From assembly GCA_944472155.2 (NCBI GenBank), contig OX235272.1:17034354-17098353 (forward strand): a stretch of 64,000 bases of DNA, in the 5' to 3' direction. How positions within the stretch are numbered: position 1 is the stretch's first letter; each line of letters opens with the position of its first letter. The translations under genes and the position numbers were made by a program. The notes below the pieces were generated by a model that was not told the DNA's origin, did not search any database, and saw only the letters and a program-made list of their open reading frames with translations. This document shows, in pieces, positions 11,306 through 22,159 of the stretch. The stretch is from Trichobilharzia szidati (lineage: Eukaryota; Platyhelminthes; Trematoda; Strigeidida; Schistosomatidae).

Positions 11306-12079
11306 ATGGAACGCCTAGAAGACGGTAGTCTTCAAAAGTCAATTAATCGTAAGTCCACATGGAAAGGACAATACTTACATTTCAATAGCTTTTGTCCGAA
11401 TAGCTCTGAACGAGCACTGGTCAAGACTCTGTACTATAGAGCGAGAAGAATATGCTCTACAGAGAAACTAGACGAAGAATTTGAGTTTCTTGAAAGGACA
11501 TTGAAGAGCAATGGGTACCCTCAAAGGTTCATCAACAAGTATGGAAGATCTGAAGTCACAAATGAAAAACAAATCACGGTAGGAAAAAAGCCAATCTACT
11601 TTCAGCTTGATTATAAAGGCGATAACATTACAACGATGATCAATAGAAGGCTGAGCACATCACTAGCTATAGCCTATCCTGCAGCTAAGCTCGTTCCCGT
11701 CTATCGAACAACTTGCTCTTTGGTGCAATCAAAAATCGATAGATATCCTTCTCACGTCATCTCCAACTGTATATACAAATTTACATGTATCTGCGGGAGC
11801 AGTTATATTGGAAGAACAGAAAGAAGAGCATATCTACGATTTTCTGAACATGTACCAAAAAGCTTACGTCTAAAGGGAACAAATGCTTTAAGCAGTGCCA
11901 TCGCCAGGCATCTCCTCGACACGGGTCATGAGGTGGACGTCGAAAAGTCGTTCAAAATTATCAATAAGCAAAAGAGTTCAATTCTCCTTAAGTTTGCTGA
12001 AGCCTTTTCCATCAAGCGCCTAAAACCTGATTTGTGCGTTCAGAAAGAAGCAGTTATCAGTCTTTCTTTGCCCTGGTAA
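11306..12079 (+). pseudogene. PLE-I ORF: RT thumb plus GIY-YIG endonuclease, 5'-truncated
   Basis: Open for 258 codons from the ATG at 11306, and open even further upstream into the inverted arm. Blocks in order: AMERLEDGSL, FLHFNSFC-like region, LVKTLYYRARR, KSNGYPQRFINKYG, FQLDYKGDNI, then YKFTCICGSSYIGRTERRA (GIY-YIG), FSEHVPKSLRLKG, ARHLLDTGHEVDV and the SLPW terminus. The RT palm is absent, so the protein lacks a polymerase active site. The endonuclease half has no stop or frameshift, which makes this the least decayed PLE endonuclease in the window. Confidence 0.85.
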
Positions 12080-12376
12080 CTGGATATTTTTCATCCTAAT
12101 GCGAGATACTGAAAAGTTTTCATTGTGTATGATTATTATTGCTCGGAATAGTGTTTAATATTGCATATATATATATATATGTATATATTATTAGTGTATG
12201 TGTATATTGATCGATTGATTTCTGTTTAAAATGAACTCTGTGCAAGTATGTTAAAATTGTTTTTGTAGATACATTTAATAATATTTTTGCCCTGTAAGCA
12301 GCTGAAGAGAAGGCGACGAAACAAAAGATGGTACCATTTTATTTTGCTAGAACTGTAGTTGTTGCTTTGTTCAAAT

Positions 12377-12815
12377 TCATTAAGGGAAATAAATGTACAG
12401 AACTTTTTTCTGTCACATTACACTAAATCAACTCTACTCTATTGTCATAGTAAGCAAGACTATCAAACTTCAAGCCTTAAGACCTTCACAATTATATCAG
12501 TTTGAGTCTTTTCAGTTAGCTGCAACTTTGGGTTTTGAAAGCTTTTCAGCATAAATGAGAAGATGACGTAATCAGTTTCAAACAGGAACGACTCAAAAAT
12601 GCACCAGAATAAGTAACGGGAGGTTTCTGATTGTTAGATAAACTTTTAAGGCAGGTATCTAATAAGCATTACACAGATATATATGTGTATATAATATAAA
12701 GGCGGAATTTGGTCACTTTGGTAGAATCTTCTTGCATATAACCTAAGCTCATTTGATGCAACTTTCCATAAAAATGTGTAATTATATTTGAGTCACTTCT
12801 GTTGAATGTTTTGAG
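12377..12815. other. Unassigned intronic spacer between two PLE copies
   Basis: AT-rich, with TA-rich 12678-12700. No coding or repeat signature recognised. Confidence 0.35.
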
Positions 12816-12940
12816 TGTATAGAAAATCAACGCACACAGATCAAATACTCAACTATACTAGCAATAATCCAATTACTCACAAACGAAACTGTGTGCAGAC
12901 ATTGTTTAAAGGAGTTCAAACACATTGTAGCACACCATAG

Positions 12941-13546
12941 TTGAAAAGAATGGAAGAAAAGTACCTACAAACGGTCTACAAAAAGAATGGATATCCACAA
13001 AATCTCATCAAAAAGTGTTTAAAGTCGAATCAAAACACCAACAAGAAAACATCATCAAAGACCACAAGAAAATTCATTCTACCATACATGAGTAATATCT
13101 CTGAAATAACAGCTAGAATACTGAAGCCGTTTGAAATAAATATAGCACACAAGCCAGTAAAATCGCTTAATTCGATATTATGCAAACCGAAAGATCCAAC
13201 GGAAAAAAGAGACAAAATTAATACCATTTACAAAATAAATTGTATGAACTGCAACAAGCATTACATCGGCCAAAGTGGGCATCCCCTTCGAATCAGAATC
13301 CAAGAACACAAATCAGCCGTAAAAAGACACGATATATATTCTCTAGTATCAATGCATATAGACAGTTATGGTCATCAATTTGATTGGGATAATGTCAAAA
13401 TCTTAGACAGAGGAAACACCAAAAGTGTAGTCAGGGAATTCCTAGAAGCCTGGTACTCAAACGAAAATGCAATTAACAAGCACGTTAATATAGACGAAAT
13501 ATACCAACTAATAATAAAAAGTAAATCAGGTGACCAGAAAGTTTAA
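12941..13546 (+). pseudogene. PLE-IV connector and GIY-YIG endonuclease
   Basis: 201 open codons. KKNGYPQNLIKKCLKS leads to ISEITARILKPFEI and HKPVKSLNSILCKPKD, then the endonuclease YKINCMNCNKHYIGQSGHPL and RIQEHKSAVKRHDIYS. The end is HQFDWDNVKILDRG and REFLEAWYS. The CxxC in the endonuclease (MNCNKH) is typical of this PLE lineage. The RT palm is lost by 5' truncation. Confidence 0.85.
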
Positions 13547-13657
13547 AATCCAAGTCAATAGAAAATGGTCAATACATATGTAAAGATGGTTACCGGGAGA
13601 CAGACGCAATTATATCACTCATGAAGAAATTTAAATCATTTCACTTTATGCTGAATA

Positions 13658-13701
13658 TTGTGCTGAAGATGTTGTCCAGAAGGACGACGAAAGCTCCGCA
13701 A
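13658..13701 (+). ncRNA. Hammerhead motif in PLE-IV terminal segment (copy 1)
   Basis: Stem I is TTGTG (13658-13662) with CGCAA (13697-13701). The core CTGAAGA is 13663-13669, followed by one extra T. Stem II is GTTGTCC with GGACGAC (13671-13677, 13682-13688) around an AGAA loop. GAA is 13689-13691, and AGCT (13692-13695) is a self-complementary stem III, followed by C at 13696 before the predicted cleavage. A self-complementary stem III of this type works best as a dimer in known short hammerheads. Confidence 0.6.
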
Positions 13702-13774
13702 CTAAACCAACCAGCTCAGAGAACACTATTAATTGCAAATCATCCACCTGAGCTACAAATCTTCTCTATTATTC

Positions 13775-14124
13775 TAGAATGTTTTGAGTGTTGACTCAAT
13801 GAAAAAAGAACCATTGGCTAACCTATTAGTAGGAAGAAATGACCTCGTTAACTGAAGGATGGTGTGAAAGTCTTTGCGTTGGTATATATAACTGACAGTC
13901 AGTTTAAGATTCATCGTCGTAATGGCTGACGCTTAGAATCTAGTCACGTAGTCTAGCTGTAAAAATAATTCTGAATAGACTTAAGACTTTTTATCAAAAT
14001 TATAAACCTTTATCTGTACCCCTTGCTTGCTAATTTCAAGTATATAAATGTTCTTCTTCGAAATGCAAACAAAGTCTCCAACCTAGTACACATAACTATC
14101 ACATAATTTCTCCCGTCAAGTAGT
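13775..14124. other. Unassigned intronic spacer
   Basis: No supported feature. Confidence 0.35.
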
Positions 14125-14800
14125 ACTGTTGTTAATATTATCTCCCTGTGGTCCGACTGGATCACAGGAACTAAACAACACATCTACATTTCATCCTGTT
14201 TTCTGCAGCCCTCTTTATCTGGCGCTGTGAATATAAATAGGGTCTCATCTCTTCCCCCCACGATCTCCTCCACACCCAAATTGTCGTTTCCCATTCAGGT
14301 TCCACTCGTTGATATTCCTGGTGCGTTATGTCACTCAGTGGTCTTATAATTATCTGTTGAACCCATTTCCATTTGCATCTGTATATTTCATAGTTGACCA
14401 ATAAGTTCTTGGTCGAATCATCGTTAGAGTTCCTCTTTGTTAGTCCTTTCTGGCCATCTGATCTTCTGTATGGAGGCGGCAAAGGCAAATCTTCTAGAAA
14501 GTTCTGAGTGTGTGAAAGTGTTTCTCAAAATGCTCAAGACTTGAACCCACATAGAATTGAATTAGAGTTGAAAATACAAATTTTTTTTTATGTGCTTAGT
14601 GCAGTAGATTCACAGACTGATTTCAAATTATTGAAGGTTGATGTTGCCTTTCTGATCCTGGCTTTGACATCATCGTCCACTGTACCAGTAGTTGAAACGA
14701 TACTGCCAGGAAAATTGAAAGAAGCGACTTCCTTCCTTTGCAACGTGAATCATGATAACTCTTTATTAAGCAGACTGTAATGTGATGGATTACTACAGGA
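14125..14800 (-). mobile_element. Decayed RTE-type element, 3' half
   Basis: The minus strand keeps the RTE C-terminal blocks: RRSDGQKGLTKRNSN, RCKWKWVQ for the usual WKWIGH motif, WRRSWGEEMRP, and a tail region near 14130-14160. Two stretches (14171-14488 and 14623-14883) remain open in different frames. It is older than the subfamily a and b copies. Confidence 0.65.
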
Positions 14801-15254
14801 ACTCGTAATTTAAGTACTGAACCTCGATTACACTCGTGATTGACCAAGATCATTGGTGGGTTAGTCAGTTTGACATAAAGCACTCGAATTCTAGCAATAC
14901 ATGTAATTGTATATCATGATATTTATCATCACATATGTAAAAAGTAATTAAAATACTCAGTATTTGTGTATGTACTATTTTACATTCCTGGAATGCACTG
15001 CTTCTGCTTAAATACGGGTATTATCAGAGCATTACTTCGTCTGATTTCTCCATCCACTCTCATTAAGACTCATCACTACTTCTTCCAGTTTTATCTTTAG
15101 GAATCTAATTTCTTTCAACTTTTGCAGAATGAATATTTCTGAGTTGATACTCTCCAGTTTCAAGAGCTAGGCATCATGCTCATTTAGAATCACTGTTCGA
15201 AGTGGATAGTGTTCAGCTTTCAAAATCTATCAGATTAGTTTCATCCTAGACTAC
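14801..15254. other. Unassigned intronic spacer
   Basis: No supported feature before the SINE at 15255. Confidence 0.35.
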
Positions 15255-15601
15255 GTCTAGTGAGAAGTCGTGACCAGTAGGGTGCAGCAGGTCGGGTGTG
15301 AGCACAAATTCTCGCCGAAGACATTGGCTAGGGTTCGCGCTATGTCGTGAATTGGCAGAAGTTAGAATTCATGGGCCATTGGATCGCGTCCCAGTGGCTT
15401 AATGGTGTACGAGCTCGCTTTGTAACCAGAAGGTTCTTGGTTCGAACCCCGGTGCGTGCGCACTGATGAAGAGTCTCAAACTAGGACGAAACACCTGTCC
15501 AGTACTCCCTGCAGGTTTTCCAATGGTTCTCTAACTAATGTCAGCTCATGATGAAAATCTTGTAACCAATCAAATTCCTACAAACCAACACTTGAATATC
15601 T
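15255..15601 (+). mobile_element. SINE-A (tRNA head plus hammerhead), not folded back
   Basis: Contains the full body: 'gaccagtagggtgcagc' from about 15269, the tRNA-like head with A box TGGCTTAATGGTG near 15390 and B box GGTTCGAACC near 15440. The hammerhead-derived block follows at about 15460-15505 and the terminal block 'accaacacttgaa' near 15595. The first core base is A (ATGAAGA instead of CTGAAGA) and stem II holds a T, so self-cleavage is unlikely. No inverted copy of its 3' end was seen on the left. Confidence 0.8.
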
Positions 15602-17124
15602 TATTTAAATATTAGAATGCTTCACAATATATTTCGCTATCCACTTAAATTTCTGTTATCTGATTGAATTCACTTATCAGTGAGCAGACAATTTCAGTAG
15701 TGTTTACTGAAAACCAAAAAAGGAAAATATTAGTGGTTTTTACAGTCCTACACTTCAGCGAAACTGAGCGACTGTGCATTCGTCTGCTCTACATAACTAT
15801 ACCTCTACAAACAGTGTAAAAATAGGAGTATGTATAAATTGAAATTGATTGTCTTGTGGTGGCTACCAGCATAATCGCGAACATGCGTTTGACCCTATTT
15901 AGGACTAGTCAGATGTATGCACTTGCCCACGAGTGTATCATCGTGCTCCCACTAAGACACAAATTCAATACGAATCACTTGAAACGCCAAACAGGCAGCA
16001 TAGCCGTGACAGCCACATCTTAGACTTGAAATTATGTATTCACGTTCTTTATTTTTCCGCTAATAGATAGGGATCGAATTAATCGACCTTATTTTAGACA
16101 TATTTTTATAAAGAATGTATAAATCTTAGTAAGGTTATTAATACAGCTTACTAGTCTATTCTTCTTCTGTCTGAATAGCAAGCAAGCTGTTCTAGGCGCA
16201 TAAAGTTCTTGTGAAGTTATATTCAAATAAGCATCTTGAAGAAAAAAAAAGGTAGAGATTTAGTTAGTATTCAGTTTTGTGAATAATTTGATCCTTTGTG
16301 CTAAAGAATGAATAGTTTAAGACTGTATGTCTGTCAAACTCTTGAAATTTGACTGAAAAAGAAAAACTGAGAAGAATAAAAAAAAACAACAGTTTGACGG
16401 AAGAAGGTATTAATTTTCCTGGTTTGATTGACGTAACTCAGTAGGATTCTTTTATAATCTCAGAATACTTTTACAACATTATGAAAATGCATTAACTTAA
16501 GTTTACTTTACGAGAGAGAAAAAAAAGTGTGTTTTATAAATCCCTATCAGACTTTAGCAATCCTGATTATATAATAAGAAGAAGATTGGTCTGATAACTC
16601 AAAACTAAATTAGACTAAATTAGATCAATGATGTACTTTAAAAATATCATATGCTTACTATTTGACGGATGGCGCTAAGCACTGTAGTAGTCCTCTGCTT
16701 TCTCTTTGACCAATTTCAAAATTCGTTAGTTGGAAAGCATTCAAAGCTACACTGTTTTGTTCACTGAATTTATAGGTGTGATTTACTGAGACAATGTGTT
16801 TCGGTACATGTGTGATCTCGAACAACAACAATAATAGCAAACATCAAATTGTGTTGAACACCCTTCAGATGATTAAAGCTTTATTGATTGATTATTAGTG
16901 ATTGTCTGAAAGACGAACTCCTCAAAAGTCTAGCTAATGGTTATGAATGCTGCATTGAGAAAAGTTATTTCTTAAATTGAATAAATCTGGACTTATAAAT
17001 TATTACTAATCTCGTGGCGAAGGATAAAGTATTTGACTCCTAACTGGGGTTCCAAAACTTTGCTTGTCTCAGGGTCACTGAGGAGTAGTATCAAGTGCTC
17101 CAAAACTATGACAAATCGGTTATT
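15602..17124. other. Unassigned intronic sequence
   Basis: About 1.5 kb with A-rich runs (16240-16250, 16378-16390, 16520-16528). No coding frame or repeat family recognised. Confidence 0.35.
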
Positions 17125-17420
17125 ATTATTATTGTTCCCTTGGGTTCCTAGTGGAACATAGGGCTTGTTTCTGTCTTCTGATGTACCTTTCACCTGCATC
17201 CATGTTAGTCCATACTGTTTAAACTCCTTTTCACACTATCTCCATGTCACCCTTGCACTGACGTCCCACTCGCCGATTCCCTTTCGGGTTCCACTCGAGC
17301 GTTGGCCTGACGCGCGATGTCACCCAGCGAGTGGCCTCCTCAGTGAGTGTGCAATCCACTTATTGCTTATTTTGAATTTCTCATTAGCTGACTTTGAGCT
17401 AGTATGAGTTCTTGACGGAA
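17125..17420 (-). mobile_element. RTE-type element (subfamily b), 3' end only
   Basis: Starts with ATT repeats and 'gttcccttgggttcc' on the + strand, which is the complement of the RTE-b tail. It then runs through the terminal codons to about 17420, where it is 5'-truncated. Confidence 0.8.
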
Positions 17421-17929
17421 ACTACGTAGAAGAATTTTTTTCATTAGCTCAAAACTATTTTGTTCTATAAATCTAGCAAGGTTATGACGTCATATGATTT
17501 GAGATATGCAACTAAGCTAGAACAATATAATGATAACTACGATGACTTCCTTCCATGACAACAGTTTGTGTTTACCATGAAAGACCACATAGGCCACAAA
17601 GACAAGTAAATGTGAACTAAATCGCCAATGGTTTAAGTCCCGATTGTTGCCGTTTCGCGACTCAGAGTAAAATCTTTGAAGGAAGATATGCCTCATAGAC
17701 ACAGCACTATACTGAATGTGAACCGAGAACTTGCCTGCACACTTGTTTAACTATCTTAAATCATTCCAACACATATTCTGTCACCTTTTGTTTCTTAGTG
17801 GTATTATCTTCTTCCCCTACACCCTAATAAATTTCTACCCCTTATTAGCACTGTTATTAACTAGACTCTTGTTGAATTTCAAATGAATTCTATTCAGCCC
17901 TGTCAGTTATATTACGTCACTCAGTACAC
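17421..17929. other. Unassigned intronic spacer
   Basis: No supported feature. Confidence 0.35.
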
Positions 17930-17941
17930 TTATTTAATTTT

Positions 17942-18305
17942 CAGGATTTCATTATGAGCTGAAATTTGTTAGAGAACCATTGGAAAACCTGAGAGTACTG
18001 GACAGTATTTCCGTCGCATTTTGTGACTTCCCATCAGTATGCATTCACCACAGGGGTTCGAACCCAGGACCTCCAGGTCCCAAGGCAGGTTCGTAGACCA
18101 TTAAGCCACAGGAACCCTATCCAGAGGCTCATGAATTCCAAATTCTGCCGATTCGCGATATAACGTGACCAACAGTCAGTGTCATCGGTGAGTATATGTC
18201 TTCACATCTGACCTGCTGTACCCCACTGGCCAATGTTTCTTCAGCCAATGTCAGCTCACGATGAAATCTTGAGACCAATCAAATCCCTACAAACTGACAC
18301 TTGAA
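17942..18305. mobile_element. SINE-A fold-back insertion with 12-bp target duplication
   Basis: Bounded by TTATTTAATTTT at 17930-17941 and 18306-18317. Inside lies an antisense SINE-A, with B box complement 'gggttcgaacccagg' near 18055-18070 and head near 18090-18120. A sense copy of the 3' end follows at about 18235-18305. The left end 17942-17961 pairs with 18252-18271, and a 34-nt unpaired extension (18272-18305) follows the right arm. The hammerhead block is eroded. Confidence 0.85.
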
Positions 18306-18317
18306 TTATTTAATTTA

Positions 18318-18959
18318 ATTTTAGTTTTCAGCCCATTACCACTTTCTACATTACGTAATCTGTTATCTAAAATTTACAGTTCTAATGACATATCTTTGGA
18401 AATATTCCTTTGGTCGATAAGAAAATTTACCACATATATGCGATTGTACAGCTTGAGAAAGATATCACCGAAAAGAGTAACTCTTCGCGGAACGCCCTTT
18501 CTATCAGATAAATATGATTTGGTGATACATTGTTACTAACCGAATGACCTGTGAAGCACCATTTTAAATAAATTGCACTACTTACTGATAGACATAAGTA
18601 GTGTATGAAGTCAAATTTTCGTACAAACAATGATAATATGATTGTAAATGGAAGCGCTACTAAAAAATAAAGGCGCTAAGAAACTGACAACAGTGAGAAG
18701 AATCTAATAACCGATGCACCGCGGGGAATAAAGCCTACCAAACTGAGAAGCGACGATGTCATTTCCAATCTGTGAAATCCGTGTAAAGTTTATAACTAAT
18801 TGTGCATTGGATTTTGATCCAATAAATCTTAGTTCTACCTTCAGTAGTCCTCGTCTATTCGAACATTATGCCAGATAGAGCCTTCAGTTGACAAAACCAT
18901 ATCACCACCTGTTAAACAGAATAAACTTGACTGGTCTTTAACTCAACTTCATCGATTTG
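18318..18959. other. Unassigned sequence with one shared block
   Basis: Positions 18430-18510 match the block at 8770-8860, including 'gccgaaaagagt'-like sequence and a short hairpin AAGAG-TAA-CTCTT at about 18472-18484. This may be a decayed PLE terminus. The rest is unassigned. Confidence 0.35.
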
Positions 18960-19925
18960 AAAAGTTCTTTGATGGTGTTGACCGTGAAGTAATTTGACAA
19001 TCGTTTTAGTAGTATGGAGTGCATTGACGTAAACATTTATAACAGCCACTCAGCAGCTAAATGAAGATGCCACATGTCAAGTAATTCAAGACAGAATGCC
19101 TACCGAAGCGCCTGAAGTGAAAACAGGATAAAAAACAGGACTGACATCTATCACCGATGACATTCCTGATTGTGGTGGACTTGACTAAGCAACAGACTGT
19201 GAGGAATAAAAAGACAGGCATACGTTGGATTGAAAAAAGACCCTAGAATATCCGGATTTTATGGACGATTTATATCTCGTGTCTCACAAACTTGGACGTT
19301 CACAAGCTAAATCCAGCAAGTTGGTATAACAGTCAAGGGAGACAGGGTTTCAGATTAACATAAAGAAGAAAGAGTTGATGAAGATATCAGACCAATAACA
19401 ACAAACACCAGTCATCACCAGTGGGCTAAATATAAAGGAATAAAGGAAATCATCCCTTCGACTTACTTAGCTTAGGCAGCATTGTCGCCACCCCAGATAA
19501 CATAGATAAGAACGCCAAATCCAGAATTAAACTAGAAAGGTCTACAGTGCTTTGCTTAAGGAACAAGATCCTAATTTTCAAATTAGTCTTTCTCTATGAT
19601 TCAAAGACTTGAAACACTTATGACCAAGTGGTGATTGCAGCAGGTTACTGTGTATGTTTCTCAGCAGAAAGAATAAGTAACAATGAACTTCGGCACTGGA
19701 TCAGATGGTAATTTATCGCCCAGTAAACGTGCAGAAGAAAAATGTAGGTGAATCGGACATATGCTGGAACTCGAATGGAGAACGTGAAGTCAGGCATCTG
19801 AGATTGACATGGAGATGAGTGAGGAAATGAACGCTTGTAGGTAGTTGTATAGTAGGCCTGAAAAGTCTGAAGAGAACAGAGTGAGAAAGAAAGGTTCTTG
19901 TGAAGTTCTGTATCACTTTAAAAGT
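18960..19925 (+). mobile_element. Decayed RTE-type reverse transcriptase region
   Basis: The broken plus-strand frames show FFDGVDREV (RT region with KAFDSVDR-like motif), a GVRQG-region remnant, DFMDDLYLVSHKL (the catalytic xxDD box with MDD), KIKKEL and later the RIFN region near 19560. Multiple stops. One of the oldest RTE pieces in the window. Confidence 0.65.
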
Positions 19926-19970
19926 TCTCGGGATGATAAAACTGATGGTAATAGTAGTAACAAACTATAT

Positions 19971-21418
19971 TTAAATGAGGCATTAAGAAGACAAATTTCG
20001 CCAGATGATATCGTCATTTCGTAGTTTCTTTACAACCGCTTTACAACTAACATGGTTAACAATAATAAAATAAAATAAAATTCATAACAATTACTCAGTT
20101 AAATAAAAATCAGAAGTACATACTAATGACCAGTCATATTTAGATAGGTCAAGTAGTCCATGGTAAGCGAAGATTGAGAAGTCTATTGTTTTGAGTGTAC
20201 AAACAGTTTAGGCTGTATGTGATTAATCCAAAGTGCTTCCATCACCTTCTATAACCCTGAAATAGAGTTATGTGAAATAATTGTGAAACAGTCATTAATA
20301 TTGATTTTGTGACCTGACATTAATAAGTGTTTTGCAATGGATGATGCTGGATTTCTATTCAGATTAATCGCATTGGGATTTTCTATATGATTTAGTAGCC
20401 ATTTTGGAACACGTTCTTTCCGACGACATTGGAACATTCTGTTGGTTCTACCTATATACAAGTGTCACCGCAACTGCAGGTGAACTTGTAGATACAGTTT
20501 GAAGTAGAGTCCACAGAATTTCGTCCTTTAATCGTAGGTACCGGGATCGAAAATGTTCGGCAAGTGAGAAAAAGAGATGCGGCGTAGAATGTGTGCGTTT
20601 GATGGCTGACCGAAATCTTTGAGCTAGCTGTCAACTGCATAATCTGGTCGCCCTTGAATGGTAGGTTAATAAAGATAGCTTTCTTTGGTACAGAAGCTGT
20701 CTTTTCTAGATGTGGTCTTTCTTTACTGTGACAAGTGATAAAGTTTTCCGGATAACCATTAGCTAATAAAACTGAATGTATATGTCGAAACTCATCCATC
20801 ACTGTGTCACTCATGCATATTTTTCGAGCCCTTCAGAACAAACATTTCACACTAGGGAACGTTTATACTGGATAGGAACAAAACTGGTAAAATGAAGATA
20901 TTGTCCACTCCATGTCTGTTTACGAAAAATAGATCTCTGAATCGTACCATCATCTCTCCTGGTCATTGTAATATCGAGGAAACCAAGTTTGTTATTCGAT
21001 TCGAGTTCGGAAGTCACTCGGATATTTGGATGAATATGATTAAATAGGATAATAAAGTTTTCAATAGATTTACTATTATTACCAATAATGAGAGTATCGT
21101 CTACAAAACGTTTATACAGCATAAATTCTCCAAGCACACCTTGCATTTGTCTCTCCAACTGTGTGTACAAAAATCAATAGACTTCAATCTTCGCCTACCC
21201 TGGACTACTTGACCTATTTAAATATGATTGGTCATTAGTATGTACTTCTGGTTTTTATTTAACTGAGTAATTGTCATGAACTTTATTTTATTATTCTTAA
21301 CCATGTTAGTTGTAAAGCGGTTGTAAAGAAACTACGAAATGACGATATCATCTCGCGAAATTTGTCTTCTTAATGCCTTATTGAAATTTATCAAAGGGAC
21401 TAATTGTTTTAATTTTCT
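19971..21418 (-). mobile_element. PLE-III fold-back element with 10-bp flanking repeat
   Basis: The antisense copy of the element (about 19978-21170) is joined to a sense copy of its 3' terminus (about 21175-21378). Arms 19978-20188 and 21175-21378 are reverse complements. A 40-nt unpaired extension (21379-21418) follows the right-hand arm. CAAACTATAT occurs immediately outside at 19961-19970 and 21419-21428, a likely target duplication. The protein frame runs on the minus strand and is broken near 20455 and 20830. Confidence 0.87.
20249..21170 (-). pseudogene. PLE-III RT C-terminal part plus GIY-YIG, frameshifted
   Basis: Minus-strand blocks in order: MLYKRFVDDTLIIGNN (the RT xVDD catalytic box, with both Asp present), NKLGFLDITMTRRDDG, FTSFVPIQYKRSL. 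After a frame change come LLANGYPENFITCH and AIFINLPFKGDQIM. Then comes CIYKFTCSCGDTC, which meets YIGRTNRMFQ in another frame at about 20455, and finally SSIAKHLLMSGHKIN. It is the only PLE here besides the 27641 copy that reaches the RT catalytic box. Confidence 0.83.
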
Positions 21419-22159
21419 CAAACTATATATTCAGTCATAATGGCCATTTTTCACTCACTACTAAACAACCTTCCGGTCTTTTCTCCTCGATTCAGCCGTC
21501 TATCTCACTGGTAGTTTTTCTAAGAGTAGGTAGGTAGTAAAACACAAAAATTAACTTTAGATTGTAAAATTTTGAACAAAAGCCACCTTTTATTCTATTT
21601 AATTCGTGTTAAATCATTAGAGAAAATTTATGATTGACTGGCTAAATGAATAAATGAATGGCCTTATCTTCTGATGACAAGAGAAAAAACATCTCAAAAC
21701 AAAAATGAGACTTACAATACTCACACACTTTTGTATTGTAATCATTTTTCAGTATGAACGAAAAAATTGTTTTTGGTTGGTGGGTGGGTGAGCCGAGGTA
21801 AGGGGGCAGCTGAAATACAAAAAATTTCAGACCTATATTTTATTTTCGAAAGATTGTGTAACAGGTTACCTTTTCACTGTATTAGGCGTTACTATTTGTA
21901 GTATTTGTCTAAAAGTCTGTCTGTCTGTCTGTTCTTTCATCTGGAAAGAATGGCCAACGGAACAAAGTAGAATTGTTAAAATAGAAGTGATACAATTCAA
22001 GCTGAGGAACTTTGCTATAAAAATATAAACTATATATTATGCATAAGGAATGTTAAACAAAAGCACTAAAACGTTTAATGAGGAATTTCAGAATGTGGAA
22101 GATTTGAAAATAAAAGATCTTCACGTTTTACGGAAGTACATCATCTGAACAATATTGTG
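21419..22159. other. Unassigned sequence with a CTGT microsatellite
   Basis: Holds a (CTGT)n run at about 21913-21932. No gene or repeat family recognised. Confidence 0.4.

Larger units (their letters stand above)
10876..12376 (+). mobile_element. PLE-I fold-back element
   Basis: A 5'-truncated sense PLE copy (about 11294-12376) is preceded by an inverted copy of its own last 418 bp. The left arm 10876-11293 is complementary to 11959-12376, leaving a 665-bp middle. The arm contains the end of the endonuclease frame plus the whole non-coding terminal segment. Inverted terminal segments are a known configuration of Penelope elements. Flanks share similar but imperfect words (AAATAAAT and ACAGAACT on both sides), possibly a degraded target duplication. 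Confidence 0.9.
12816..13773 (+). mobile_element. Penelope-like element (PLE-IV) copy 1
   Basis: 5'-truncated at the block encoding 'ENQRTQ' / STHTDQ (compare 27870), then the connector, GIY-YIG domain and non-coding terminal segment to about 13773. The terminal segment carries a hammerhead motif at 13658-13701. Sequence is very close to the copy at 27310-28830. One frame change lies near 12930. Confidence 0.87.

Noticed and set aside
21905..21935. CTGT repeats as a CRISPR-like or regulatory array
   Set aside because: Simple tetranucleotide repeat with no spacers; CRISPR is not expected in a eukaryote.
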